A stretch of DNA of 64,000 bases from Agrobacterium vitis (GTDB lineage: Bacteria; Pseudomonadota; Alphaproteobacteria; Rhizobiales; Rhizobiaceae): the NCBI RefSeq assembly GCF_013426735.1, contig NZ_AP023276.1:32408-96407 (forward strand), written 5' to 3'. The position numbers and the translations under genes were made by a program. Shown here piece by piece: positions 1 through 7,608 of this stretch (the stretch's first letter is position 1; each line of letters begins with the position of its first letter). The notes under the pieces were generated by a model, which was given only the letters and a program-made list of their open reading frames with translations, did no database searches and was not told the DNA's origin.

Positions 1-444
1 TCCTTTTCAATGATCGGCGACGTCTCGCTGGCGCCCTGGGCCATTGTCATCGTCGATACCTGGATGTGGACGCCTTTCGTGATGCTGATCTGCCTTGCAG
101 GCCTGCGTTCTATCCCACCCAGCATTTATGAAGCGGCAGAATGTGACCGCGCCAGCAAATGGCGTCAGTTCTGGACGATCACCATCCCGATGGTGCTGCC
201 CTTCCTGATGCTGGCCATTCTGTTTCGCGGCATCGAAAACTTCAAGATGTTCGATCTCGTCGTGCAGCTCACTGGCGGCGGACCCGGTTCGATCACCGAA
301 CTGACCTCGATCAATCTCAAGCGAGAAGCCTTTGAGAAATGGCGCACGGGCTATGCCTCGGCCTACGCGGTCATTCTCTTCGTCACCGTGTTCGGCCTCG
401 CGTCGATCTACGTCAAAGCCCTGAACAAGGTCAAACAAAGATGA
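1..444 (+). CDS. Carbohydrate ABC transporter permease, 3' part
   Basis: The reading frame is open from the first base, so the gene begins upstream of the window; 147 codons plus stop are visible. The fragment carries the binding-protein-dependent permease signature, with an EAAxxD/E-type loop (YEAAECDRAS, near bases 130-160) that contacts the ATPase, followed by hydrophobic segments. This is the MalF/UgpA-type inner-membrane subunit of a sugar or polyol importer. Its stop overlaps the ATG of the next gene (ATGA at 441-444), which indicates translational coupling. Substrate cannot be read from the sequence; the linked dihydroxyacetone kinase suggests a polyol or triose-yielding sugar. Confidence 0.88.
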   Translation, partial: SFSMIGDVSLAPWAIVIVDTWMWTPFVMLICLAGLRSIPPSIYEAAECDRASKWRQFWTITIPMVLPFLMLAILFRGIENFKMFDLVVQLTGGGPGSITELTSINLKREAFEKWRTGYASAYAVILFVTVFGLASIYVKALNKVKQR

Positions 445-1379
445 GCTATTCGGTTACAGAACCCTCGAACCGTCAAAAATGGTTCGCAGGCAGCCTTGTG
501 GTCGTCTATGCGATCATAACGCTCCTGCCACTGCTGTGGATTATCGGAACGGGCTTCAAGTCGCCGTCGGATGCGATTGCCTATCCGCCGAAGACGTTGT
601 TTTCGCCAACGCTCGAAGGATATGTCAACCTTTTTACCAGCCGCACGCGGGCGTCCGCAGAGGAGCTGCAAACGCTGGGCGAGCCGACGACGTGGTATGA
701 TCGCATTGTTCGCAAGGATGGCTTTGTCATCGCTGGCCCGTCGCGCTTTGCGGAGCGCTTTACCAATTCCGTCATCATCGGTTTTGGATCGACGGTCCTG
801 TGTATTGTGCTTGGGACCGCGGCGGCCTACGCCTTCTCGCGCTTCAAAGTGCCGTTAAAGGATGATCTTCTGTTTTTCATCCTTTCGACGCGCATGATGC
901 CGCCGATAGCAGTGGCCATTCCGATTTTCCTGATGTTCCGGCAACTTGGCCTCAACGACACGCATGCGGGGATGATCCTGCTCTACACTGCCGTCAACCT
1001 GTCATTGGCAGTCTGGCTTCTCAAAGGGTTCATTGACGAAATTCCCATCGAGTATGAAGAAGCGGCATTGATCGATGGCTACACGCGCTTTCAAGCCTTC
1101 TACAAGGTCGTCCTTCCCCAGGCGATGACGGGCATCGCATCGACGGCGATCTTCTGCCTCATCTTTGCCTGGAACGAGTATGCCTTCGCAGTGCTCCTGA
1201 CGTCGGGAACTGCCCAGACTGCTCCACCCTTCATTCCAACGATCATCGGGGTCGGGGGCCAGGACTGGCCGGCCGTGGCTGCGGGCGCAACCTTGTTTCT
1301 TCTCCCCGTCATGGTCTTCACGATCGTCCTTCGCAAGCATCTGCTGCGCGGCATCACTTTCGGAGCTGTTCGCAAATGA
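441..1379 (+). CDS. Carbohydrate ABC transporter permease (MalG/UgpE type)
   Basis: This is the second permease subunit of the importer, about 312 residues. I start it at the ATG at 441, which overlaps the previous stop, although the frame is open further upstream. An N-terminal membrane anchor (VVVYAIITLLPLLWIIGTGF) is followed by a soluble loop and five further hydrophobic stretches. The cytoplasmic EAA loop is clear (YEEAALIDGYTRFQAF, near 1050-1100). It ends in an ATGA overlap with the next small gene, consistent with one operon (permease, permease, small membrane protein, two ATPases, kinase). Confidence 0.9.
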   Translation: MSYSVTEPSNRQKWFAGSLVVVYAIITLLPLLWIIGTGFKSPSDAIAYPPKTLFSPTLEGYVNLFTSRTRASAEELQTLGEPTTWYDRIVRKDGFVIAGPSRFAERFTNSVIIGFGSTVLCIVLGTAAAYAFSRFKVPLKDDLLFFILSTRMMPPIAVAIPIFLMFRQLGLNDTHAGMILLYTAVNLSLAVWLLKGFIDEIPIEYEEAALIDGYTRFQAFYKVVLPQAMTGIASTAIFCLIFAWNEYAFAVLLTSGTAQTAPPFIPTIIGVGGQDWPAVAAGATLFLLPVMVFTIVLRKHLLRGITFGAVRK

Positions 1380-1564
1380 CCAATTTCATCAACGGACTGT
1401 TCCGGTTTCGCCGCGGCGCATGGGAAATGGTGGCATCAATCCTGATCGCGCTGGGCGTTATCATGCTGATGCAGCCATTCACCATCGTGCTCTTTTCCTA
1501 TTCCTTCATCGTCACGCTGACGGGCACGGTGATGTTCATCATCGTCAGCCATTTTCCGGAGTAG
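1376..1564 (+). CDS. Small two-helix membrane protein in the ABC operon
   Basis: A 62-residue protein starts in an ATGA overlap with the preceding permease and ends 4 bases before the ATPase. It consists mostly of two hydrophobic helices (about residues 14-34 and 36-58). Rhizobial glycerol/polyol ABC operons often carry a small integral membrane protein of the DUF2160 kind at this position; I cannot assign it to that family with certainty at this length. Its tight coupling argues that it is a real gene and probably an accessory membrane subunit. Confidence 0.7.
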   Translation: MTNFINGLFRFRRGAWEMVASILIALGVIMLMQPFTIVLFSYSFIVTLTGTVMFIIVSHFPE

Positions 1565-1568
1565 TCCA

Positions 1569-2666
1569 GTGGCACAGATCAGAATTCACAACCTGCGCAA
1601 GGAATTCGGGGCGTTCACCGCCGTGCAGTCCTCGTCATTTACGATCGAGGACGGCGAGTTCTTTATGCTTCTGGGGCCTTCCGGTTGCGGTAAAACGACG
1701 ACATTGCGGATGATGGCCGGGCTGGAATTACCGACCGGCGGCGAGATCTTCATCGACGGTGAGGAAGTCGCACAGAAGCCCGCCAGCCAGCGCGATATCG
1801 CCTTCGTTTTCCAGATGTTCGCGCTGTATCCACACATGAACGTCCGCAATAACATTTCCTATCCGCTGATCAGTCAAGGCGTGCCACGTGCCGAGGTAAA
1901 GGCGCGGGTTTTGGACGTCGCCCGGATCCTGAAGATTGATAGTATTCTGGAGCGTCCCGTTGGCGGATTGTCGGGAGGCGACAGACAACGTGTAGCGCTG
2001 GGTCGAGCCATCGTGCGGCGACCGAAAGCCTTCTTCATGGACGAACCTCTGGGGGCTCTTGACGCAGAGTTCCGTGAACACATGGCGCAAGAGTTACGCG
2101 CGCTGCACGATCGGATCGGCGCGACAACCGTTTACGTCACGCATGACCAGCTGGAAGCCATGCAGATGGGTGACAAGATCGTCGTCATGAACCATGGCGT
2201 TGTCGAGCAGTTTGGCAAGCCCCAGGAGATTTATGACTGGCCAGCGACAAAATTCGTAGCGCGATTTATCGGTTCGCCAGCGATGAACCTGTTTGATTTC
2301 GATGGCTCTATCGGACCGGGCAATAGCAACATCGATCTTTCCGGACAGCGTTTCGGCATGCCCGAAGTCCGTGAAGGAGCATCTGGAAAGCTGACGCTAG
2401 GCGTCCGGCCGGAGCATATCCGTTTCGATGACGCCTCAGCCTACAGGGGACGCGTATTGGCGACAGAGTATTTGGGAACGACCCAGATTATCACTCTGGA
2501 CACCCCAAACGGAGAAGCGAAGGCGCGCACCTCGTCCAAGCAGGTTGTGCGTACCGGCGAGTTGATCGGTCTCGGCTTCAACCCAACCACTGTGACGATT
2601 TTCGAAGGCGTGAAGGGGCAGGCATTGCTGTCTGCCGGCAACGAGGGAGTTCTGCGTCATGGCTGA
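1569..2666 (+). CDS. Sugar ABC transporter ATP-binding protein (UgpC/MalK type)
   Basis: This 365-residue ATPase starts at a GTG (1569). Walker A is GPSGCGKTT near residue 36. The signature reads LSGGDRQRVALGRA rather than the usual LSGGQ. Walker B (AFFMDEPLGALDAE) and the H-loop (VYVTHDQLEAM) are intact. A C-terminal TOBE/OB-like regulatory domain (LGVRPEHIRF) follows, as in MalK-family proteins. It overlaps the next ATPase gene by 8 bases. Two ATPase genes in one importer operon imply a heterodimeric nucleotide-binding pair, as in rhizobial glycerol transporters. Confidence 0.92.
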   Translation: MAQIRIHNLRKEFGAFTAVQSSSFTIEDGEFFMLLGPSGCGKTTTLRMMAGLELPTGGEIFIDGEEVAQKPASQRDIAFVFQMFALYPHMNVRNNISYPLISQGVPRAEVKARVLDVARILKIDSILERPVGGLSGGDRQRVALGRAIVRRPKAFFMDEPLGALDAEFREHMAQELRALHDRIGATTVYVTHDQLEAMQMGDKIVVMNHGVVEQFGKPQEIYDWPATKFVARFIGSPAMNLFDFDGSIGPGNSNIDLSGQRFGMPEVREGASGKLTLGVRPEHIRFDDASAYRGRVLATEYLGTTQIITLDTPNGEAKARTSSKQVVRTGELIGLGFNPTTVTIFEGVKGQALLSAGNEGVLRHG

Positions 2667-3657
2667 CATCAGGCTTGAAAATGTAACCAAGATGTTTGGC
2701 CAGCACGCGGCCCTTGACAATGTTTCGCTCCGGATTCCTGACGGGTCATTCGTCGTGCTGCTTGGCCCGACGGGAGCCGGCAAGACGACGACGTTACGCA
2801 TAGTGTCCGGGCTTGACAGGCCGGACCAGGGGGACGTCTATTTCGGCGGATTGCCCGTTCGAGATCTCACACCTGCCCAACGCAACGTTGCCATGGTTTT
2901 CCAGCAATACTCACTTTATCCGCATTTGACCGTGCGCCAGAATCTTGAGTTTCCGCTCAGATCGCCCCTCCTGAGAACACCCCAGGATGCCATCGACAGC
3001 AAGGTGAACCAGATCGCGGAAACCCTGCAAATCTCCCATAAACTCGACAACAAGGCGACAGCTCTCTCCGGCGGGGAGATGCAGCGCGTTTCCATCGGCA
3101 GGGCGCTGGTTCGCAACCCGCAAATTTATCTGATGGACGAACCCTTGAGTTCCCTGGATGCCAAGCTCAGAGCCGATCTGCGCGTGGAACTGAAAAACAT
3201 TCAAGCCAAGTCAGGCGCCACCCTCCTCTATGTGACGCATGATCAGATCGAAGCCATGACAATGGCAACCCATGTCGGCGTACTTGAGGAAGGGCGGCTG
3301 GTTCAGTTCGGATCGCCGCGCGAGATCTACGAACAACCCGTCAACGTCTACACTGCAACACGCCTGGGGCAACCGCACATCAATATTCTGGCAGCGGATC
3401 TTTTTCCTGGCGCTCCATTCGGTGCTGTCACGATGGGTCTGCGGCCCGAACACATTACTCAGGGCGAAGGCCAGGATGCGATCGTCAGACGCGTGGAGCA
3501 TCTCGGCGACCAGACCCGCTTACATCTTGCGTACAAGACAATCGAACTGATCACCGTCACAGACCCCCACACACCGCTTAAAAGCGGCGACATATTGAAG
3601 ATACAACCGGACCAGCCTTTATATTTCAGGGCGGACGGCACGCGCCTCAACTCGTAG
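2659..3657 (+). CDS. Sugar ABC transporter ATP-binding protein, second copy
   Basis: This 332-residue MalK-type ATPase begins inside the end of the previous ATPase gene. Walker A is GPTGAGKTT, the signature is LSGGEMQRVSIGRA, Walker B is YLMDEPLSSLDAK and the H-loop is YVTHDQIEAM. The C-terminal regulatory domain includes MGLRPEHI. It is shorter than its partner. It probably forms a heterodimer with the upstream ATPase and energises the two permeases. The following gap to the kinase gene is 100 bases and contains no clear terminator. Confidence 0.92.
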   Translation: MADIRLENVTKMFGQHAALDNVSLRIPDGSFVVLLGPTGAGKTTTLRIVSGLDRPDQGDVYFGGLPVRDLTPAQRNVAMVFQQYSLYPHLTVRQNLEFPLRSPLLRTPQDAIDSKVNQIAETLQISHKLDNKATALSGGEMQRVSIGRALVRNPQIYLMDEPLSSLDAKLRADLRVELKNIQAKSGATLLYVTHDQIEAMTMATHVGVLEEGRLVQFGSPREIYEQPVNVYTATRLGQPHINILAADLFPGAPFGAVTMGLRPEHITQGEGQDAIVRRVEHLGDQTRLHLAYKTIELITVTDPHTPLKSGDILKIQPDQPLYFRADGTRLNS

Positions 3658-3757
3658 CAACAGGTCACGAGCCACCCGGTTCGAGCCCTGTTTTTATAAC
3701 ATCATGAATAAAGGTCGTTCCGTACTTTAGGTCGGACAACCCCTGAGAGGACTTATT

Positions 3758-5377
3758 ATGGGACAATTCATCAATAAGAGGGAGAGTATCGTTACCGAGG
3801 CTATCGACGGCTTGCTCAGAATGAGTGGCGGGGCCCTGGTACGCCTTGATGGCTTTCCGCACATTCGCGTCGTATTGAGAGGTGACTGGAACAAGTCAAA
3901 GGTCGCGCTCGTCTCTGGAGGCGGCTCAGGACACGAGCCCGCGCATGCAGGCTTTGTAGGGGAGGGGATGCTGACAGCCGCTGTCTGCGGTGATGTGTTT
4001 GCCTCTCCAAGCGTCGATGCCGTTCTTGCCGGCATCCTTGCGGTTACGGGTCCCGCTGGATGCTTGCTGATCGTCAAGAATTATACAGGCGATCGCTTGA
4101 ATTTCGGCCTGGCTGCCGAGCGAGCCCGCGCGTTCGGCCTGAATGTCAATATGGTGGTGGTCGGCGATGACGTCGCACTGCCAGATCTGCCGCAGGCGCG
4201 CGGCGTGGCCGGAACGCTGCTGGTTCACAAGATCGCCGGAGCGCTTGCCGAGGCAGGCGAAGATCTTGAATCGGTGACGGCCGCCGCCAGGCGCGTTTGT
4301 GCTGGCGCCAAAAGCATCGGCATGTCACTCGATACCTGCACCGTTCCAGGTTCCCCGAAAGAAGATCGCATTCCCCATGGAATGGTAGAGCTTGGACTGG
4401 GCATTCACGGTGAAGCAGGTGTCGAGCAAATCGCGTTTGTCGATGCAAAGACGGCGATGCAGGCCGTTGCAGACAAGCTGACTGCCGCGATGGACAATCG
4501 ACCGCATGTTGCCTTGATCAATAATCTCGGCGGCACGTCCAGTATCGAGATGTCCGTTTTGACGCATGAACTCTTCAACTCGTCGATCGGCAAACACATC
4601 TCGCATGTCGTAGGTCCGGCTTCGATGATGACATCCCTCGATATGCACGGGTTCTCCATAACGATCTATCCAATCGAAGAGGTCGATCTCAAAGCGCTCG
4701 CCGCACCTGTTCCCATCGCAGCCTGGCCTGGTCTTTCCGTGGTCAAGCCAGTTCACGTCGAACGGCTGCCTGACGGTCTGACCCCGATCACGCCGCAGCC
4801 ATCCGAGCATCGCGAAACCCGCGCGTTCGTCATCAAGTGCTGCAAGGTCCTGATCGCCGCCGAGCAGGATCTCAACGCTCTGGATGCGAAATCCGGCGAT
4901 GGTGATACCGGATCAACACTTGCCGGCGCAGCGCGTGCACTCATCAATGCCATTGATCGCCTGCCCCTTTCAGACCATACCCAGCTTTATCGTGCGATCG
5001 GTCTGGAACTGAGCCAGACGATGGGCGGCTCTTCTGGCGTGCTTCTGGCAATCTTCTTCGCAGCGGCCGGAGACGCTGCCTCAAGTGGTCTACCGATGTC
5101 CGGTGCATTAAAGGCTGGCCTTGCCCGCATGCAGGAAATCGGCGGCGCACGTCTTGGCGATAGAACCATGGTTGATGCACTGGCGCCAGCACTCGACGCA
5201 CTGGACAAGGGTGTTCAATCGGCAGCCACTGCGGCCCGCGCCGGCGCCGATCTAACAGCCACGCTTCTGAAAGCAAAAGCCGGCCGTGCTGCTTACATCA
5301 ATGCCAAGCAGCTTGAAGGACATGTCGATCCTGGCGCTGAAGCCGTCGCAAGGTTGTTCGAACACCTGGCCGCTTGA
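3758..5377 (+). CDS. Dihydroxyacetone kinase, fused DhaK-DhaL form
   Basis: This 539-residue protein would phosphorylate dihydroxyacetone (or a related triose/tetrulose) with ATP, feeding glycolysis. The N-terminal DhaK-like half has the GGGSGHEPAHAGFVG substrate pocket and a His near residue 215 (the covalent-substrate site, in the GLGIHGEAG segment). The C-terminal DhaL-like half has the ATP/Mg site (DAKSGDGDTGSTLA) and the GGSSGVL loop. The single-chain layout matches ATP-dependent rather than PTS-dependent enzymes. It follows the sugar ABC genes on the same strand and ends before a strong terminator, so it is probably the last gene of that catabolic operon. Confidence 0.93.
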   Translation: MGQFINKRESIVTEAIDGLLRMSGGALVRLDGFPHIRVVLRGDWNKSKVALVSGGGSGHEPAHAGFVGEGMLTAAVCGDVFASPSVDAVLAGILAVTGPAGCLLIVKNYTGDRLNFGLAAERARAFGLNVNMVVVGDDVALPDLPQARGVAGTLLVHKIAGALAEAGEDLESVTAAARRVCAGAKSIGMSLDTCTVPGSPKEDRIPHGMVELGLGIHGEAGVEQIAFVDAKTAMQAVADKLTAAMDNRPHVALINNLGGTSSIEMSVLTHELFNSSIGKHISHVVGPASMMTSLDMHGFSITIYPIEEVDLKALAAPVPIAAWPGLSVVKPVHVERLPDGLTPITPQPSEHRETRAFVIKCCKVLIAAEQDLNALDAKSGDGDTGSTLAGAARALINAIDRLPLSDHTQLYRAIGLELSQTMGGSSGVLLAIFFAAAGDAASSGLPMSGALKAGLARMQEIGGARLGDRTMVDALAPALDALDKGVQSAATAARAGADLTATLLKAKAGRAAYINAKQLEGHVDPGAEAVARLFEHLAA

Positions 5378-5389
5378 TCGATGCACGAT

Positions 5390-5439
5390 GCGAGCGTCTG
5401 TCTGGTTCAGATTGAACCTGACAGACGCTCGCTTTTTTT
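5390..5439 (+). terminator. Rho-independent terminator of the kinase operon
   Basis: A long stem is formed by GCGAGCGTCTGTC-T-GGTTCA, a GAT loop, and the complementary arm ending GACAGACGCTCGC. One T/T mismatch interrupts the stem. It is followed directly by seven T. It lies 13 bases after the kinase stop and separates the operon from the T-DNA border region. Confidence 0.92.
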
Positions 5440-5561
5440 GTCATTTGTGTTGTCCGGAAAACCGGGTTTCACGTTTCCAAAAATCGGGGTGTCGCACAGT
5501 CGCGGTGAGGTCTGGCTTTGTTCAGCAGCGCCACACCGCGCTAAATCTGGCAGCCGACAGA

Positions 5562-5597
5562 CATACAAATAAACAGACAGACAGACAGACAGACAAA
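5562..5597. repeat. CAGA microsatellite and CAAATAAACA tract outside right border 1
   Basis: CATACAAATAAACA (from 5562) leads into about five and a half tandem CAGA units (5574-5595). On the minus strand it reads as TGTCTGT repeats followed by TGTTTATTTG, resembling the T/G-rich character of overdrive elements. It continues directly into the 8-bp tandem repeat array. A long forward frame crosses the repeats but shows no protein-like character. Confidence 0.85.
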
Positions 5598-5598
5598 G

Positions 5599-5694
5599 AA
5601 ATCAAGAAATCAAGAAATCAAGAAATCAAGAAATCAAGAAATCAAGAAATCAAGAAATCAAGAAATCAAGAAATCAAGAAATCAAGAAATCAAT
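5599..5694 (-). repeat. Tandem 8-bp repeat array (AAATCAAG), candidate T-DNA transfer stimulator
   Basis: Eleven perfect head-to-tail copies of AAATCAAG (CTTGATTT on the minus strand) are followed by a twelfth, AAATCAAT. The array sits 35 bases outside right border 1. In Agrobacterium, overdrive (Ti plasmids) or a short-unit tandem repeat called TSS (Ri plasmids) lies just outside the right border and raises transfer through VirC1/VirC2. Position and repeat style fit, but the unit sequence differs from those I know, so the function is inferred. Confidence 0.8.
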
Positions 5695-5728
5695 TCATAT
5701 ATATACAAAAATACACACAAACGAATAT

Positions 5729-5753
5729 AGATTACACAGTTCTTATCCTGCCC
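5729..5753 (-). other. T-DNA right border 1
   Basis: On the minus strand the site reads GGGCAGGATA, seven bases, then GTGTAATC. It matches the border core GGCAGGATA exactly and the TGTAAAC end with one mismatch. The spacer is one base shorter than in the 25-bp consensus, the same as in right border 2. Nicking by a VirD2-type relaxase between border bases 3 and 4 would release the + strand from C5751 rightward. Immediately outside lies TCGTTTGT (5719-5726 read on the minus strand), also present next to right border 2. Confidence 0.78.
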
Positions 5754-6335
5754 CGTCACGTGTTTATTGCCACACTCCTGCGCCACACCCTACGTAATCC
5801 CTTGGAAATCGGCCCCACTTTTCACCCTAACCTCTTTGCTTAAGATCTTCGCCCCACCATGAAGTGTCGGCTAAATTGCTCGATATCCTCTGGTCTCATG
5901 CAAGCTGATGCATGAAACTCGTATTTCTGCACAGTCCTTGCGAAAGTTGGTCACGCATTCAGCTTTTGTGGATGATGATGCATGTGGTCCACACCTCGCT
6001 TAGACGCGACCAATGAACAGATGTCGATCCTCATTTGCGCCTGCATGTGAGCAAGTTTTTCGTGTCATGCGACCTGCACTGCCTCCTCAGCTATGGATGC
6101 CTAGCCTTGGCATGACACATCGCTTGTCAGCACGGAGGAATAACTTCCCGATGGATGGTCTTCTCCGCTAAGCAGGTCGTTCCTTGGCCTCCTCTGACCG
6201 TCTATAAAGACCAGCTCATTCCCCTCTCCAGTTCTCACTTCATTCCCATCATCACTCTCCCATCACTCCCACAGACAACACTCATATTTTTCCCCCAGCA
6301 CTCAACAGCTTTCAACCTCCCTCTCCATCCTCGCA
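5754..6335 (+). promoter_or_regulatory. Eukaryotic-type promoter and leader of T-DNA 1 gene
   Basis: No convincing open frame occupies this stretch. GATGCAT motifs recur (near 5906 and 5976). TATAAAG lies at 6204-6210, about 126 bases before the ATG. From about 6215 to 6335 the + strand is almost purely C/T/A with long pyrimidine runs, as in ascomycete core promoters and leaders. The start context is CTCGCAATGGC, identical to that of the 857-codon gene in T-DNA 2. I see no Shine-Dalgarno sequence before this ATG. Confidence 0.72.
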
Positions 6336-7140
6336 ATGGCTCCCATCACTGCTCCCACCATCGACGACATTCGCCAGTGGCTTGGTGTCGATTTCACCAG
6401 CTGGATCATTGCGAATGCGCAGAAAGTAAGTGTGCATGCATTCATCTCAAGTCGTGTTGATCGCTGACAGGACATAGATCGTTTGGTGCCTTGATATCGA
6501 CGGCACCTTGACCGCTGTTGGCAAACACCTCACTTCCGAGGCCAACGCCCTCCTCAAGGCTCTTGCCAAGCATGTCCTGCTGATCACCGCCCAAGCCGAA
6601 GACTACTGCACCAAGATCGGCGTTGAGCCCACCGCCAATCTGGTCACTGAGAAGGGGTTCATGACCCGTATCAATGGCGTGACCACCACCAAGGATGCTC
6701 CCCCCATGGTCGAGGAGTTCGCCGATGCCATGGACGAGTTGATCAAGGGCGACCCCAACCTCTTCCTCAACCGTAAGATGGCTGGCTATGCGGTTGGCCA
6801 TGTTGGCAAAGACAAGCCCGCCTCTTGGAACAAGGTCCTCGCCCTGATGAACCAGCAGGCCGCCAGTTACGCTGAGGTCTATCTGGTCGAAGAAACCGCT
6901 GGCTTTGTCGATATCACCATGAAGTCCCTCAGCAAGGCCACCTCGTTGCTCGAAGGCATGAAGCACTTCCCCGGTCACGTGTCGATTGCCTGTGGTGACA
7001 GCCGCAACACCGATGGCCCCATGCTCAAGGTTGCCGATATGGGCATCATGGTCTCCAACAATCTCCCGAACTTCGCTTGCGTTGCCGATCACGAGACCAT
7101 GCTTCAGGTTCTTGCTTGGTTCCTGACCCTTCTCAACTGA
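6336..7140 (+). CDS. Intron-containing HAD-family phosphatase gene (T-DNA payload)
   Basis: The coding parts are 6336-6425 and 6478-7140, joined by removing a 52-base intron, giving 250 residues. The first exon encodes 30 residues ending NAQK; the second starts IVWCLDIDGTL. The HAD nucleophile motif DxDGT therefore lies just after the junction, and without splicing the frame from the ATG hits a stop. The metal-binding motif IV is visible (GDSRNTDGPML, near residue 217). The overall layout resembles Cof/sucrose-phosphatase-like HAD enzymes; the substrate is unknown. Codons favour C in third position. Splicing, TATA box, Kozak-like start and AATAAA all suggest expression in a eukaryotic recipient rather than in the bacterium. 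A bacterial start inside exon 2 (ATG at 6508) would delete the DxDGT motif. Confidence 0.8.
6426..6477 (+). other. Spliceosomal-type intron (52 nt, phase 0)
   Basis: The donor is GTAAGT (6426-6431), a branch-site-like CGCTGAC is at 6462-6468, and the acceptor is CATAG ending at 6477. Using the earlier AG at 6470 would bring an in-frame TGA after seven codons, so the second AG is the productive one. Size, donor and CTGAC branch motif match short fungal introns. Confidence 0.82.
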
Positions 7141-7286
7141 TGTAACAGCACATGACACGGAAGGAAGGATGGAACAGTAGGACGGAACGGGCAGGAGGAA
7201 TGATAGGGGACTGGGGAAGGCATAGGCAACAGATGGGAATAGCGCGGAGGATTTCATTGACACACTCATTTGTTATATAAGCCATC

Positions 7287-7292
7287 AATAAA
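7287..7292 (+). promoter_or_regulatory. Polyadenylation-like signal of T-DNA 1 gene
   Basis: AATAAA occurs within CATCAATAAAAC, about 147 bases after the stop codon. The same 12-base context follows the 857-codon gene of T-DNA 2. The 3' region before it is purine-rich (GGAAGGAAGGATGG and similar). Confidence 0.6.
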
Positions 7293-7350
7293 ACTCACTT
7301 TTGAGACCCATCTTGAAGTCCAATTTTGAAAACTGTCTTGAAAATCCAAA

Positions 7351-7469
7351 ATATGACCAAGTGTAAACAGTCTGCCTCACCTTTGCGAGGCTGGGGTCCC
7401 CCCCGAAGCGAAGCGAAGGGAGCGGGTGCGCGAGTAAAGGTGAGGCAGACTGTTTACACTTGGTCATAT
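7351..7469. repeat. Left-border foldback inverted repeat 1
   Basis: Two perfectly complementary 34-base arms (7351-7384 and 7436-7469) enclose a 51-base GC-rich loop rich in GAAGC and a CCCCCCC run. The right arm contains most of left border 1; the left arm repeats its TGTAAAC half in the opposite orientation. On the + strand, the predicted T-strand, the 3' end would fold back on itself, leaving CCTG unpaired. The loop resembles that of left border 2. Confidence 0.9.
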
Positions 7470-7476
7470 CCTGCCA
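7452..7476 (-). other. T-DNA left border 1
   Basis: On the minus strand it reads TGGCAGGATAT, seven bases, TGTAAAC, an exact match to the conserved parts of the 25-bp Agrobacterium border consensus with the correct spacing. The predicted nick in the + strand lies between 7473 and 7474. It is the best border match in the window. Confidence 0.93.
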
Positions 7477-7608
7477 AAGATCACATCATCCTCGATGACT
7501 TGGTATAAGCCATAGTTCAAGACGGATCCCTTTTCAGAGACAGACTAAAGCGTTTCTGCTCTTCATAGAATCGCAGCAACGCTTCAGCTCTTTGTTTTTA
7601 CGCATTTG

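Larger units (their letters stand above)
5751..7473 (+). mobile_element. T-DNA 1 (predicted transferred segment, 1,723 nt)
   Basis: This is the segment between the predicted nick sites of right border 1 and left border 1; both borders read on the minus strand, so the + strand would be the T-strand, 5' at 5751. It carries one gene with eukaryotic features, a putative HAD phosphatase. There is a TATA box, a C/T-rich leader, an intron, AATAAA downstream, and a foldback inverted repeat ending at the left nick. No bacterial gene is recognisable inside. The vir region begins only about 130 bases beyond the left border. Confidence 0.82.

Noticed and set aside
5599..5694. Possible CRISPR array
   Set aside because: The repeats are 8 bp and contiguous with no spacers, and no cas genes are near.
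5286..5843. 185-codon forward frame across the repeats
   Set aside because: It overlaps the kinase end in another frame, reads through the terminator and is dominated by microsatellite-derived residues.
6442..7269. 275-codon reverse frame over the HAD gene
   Set aside because: Antisense shadow; the sense product has HAD motifs on both sides of a consistent splice junction.
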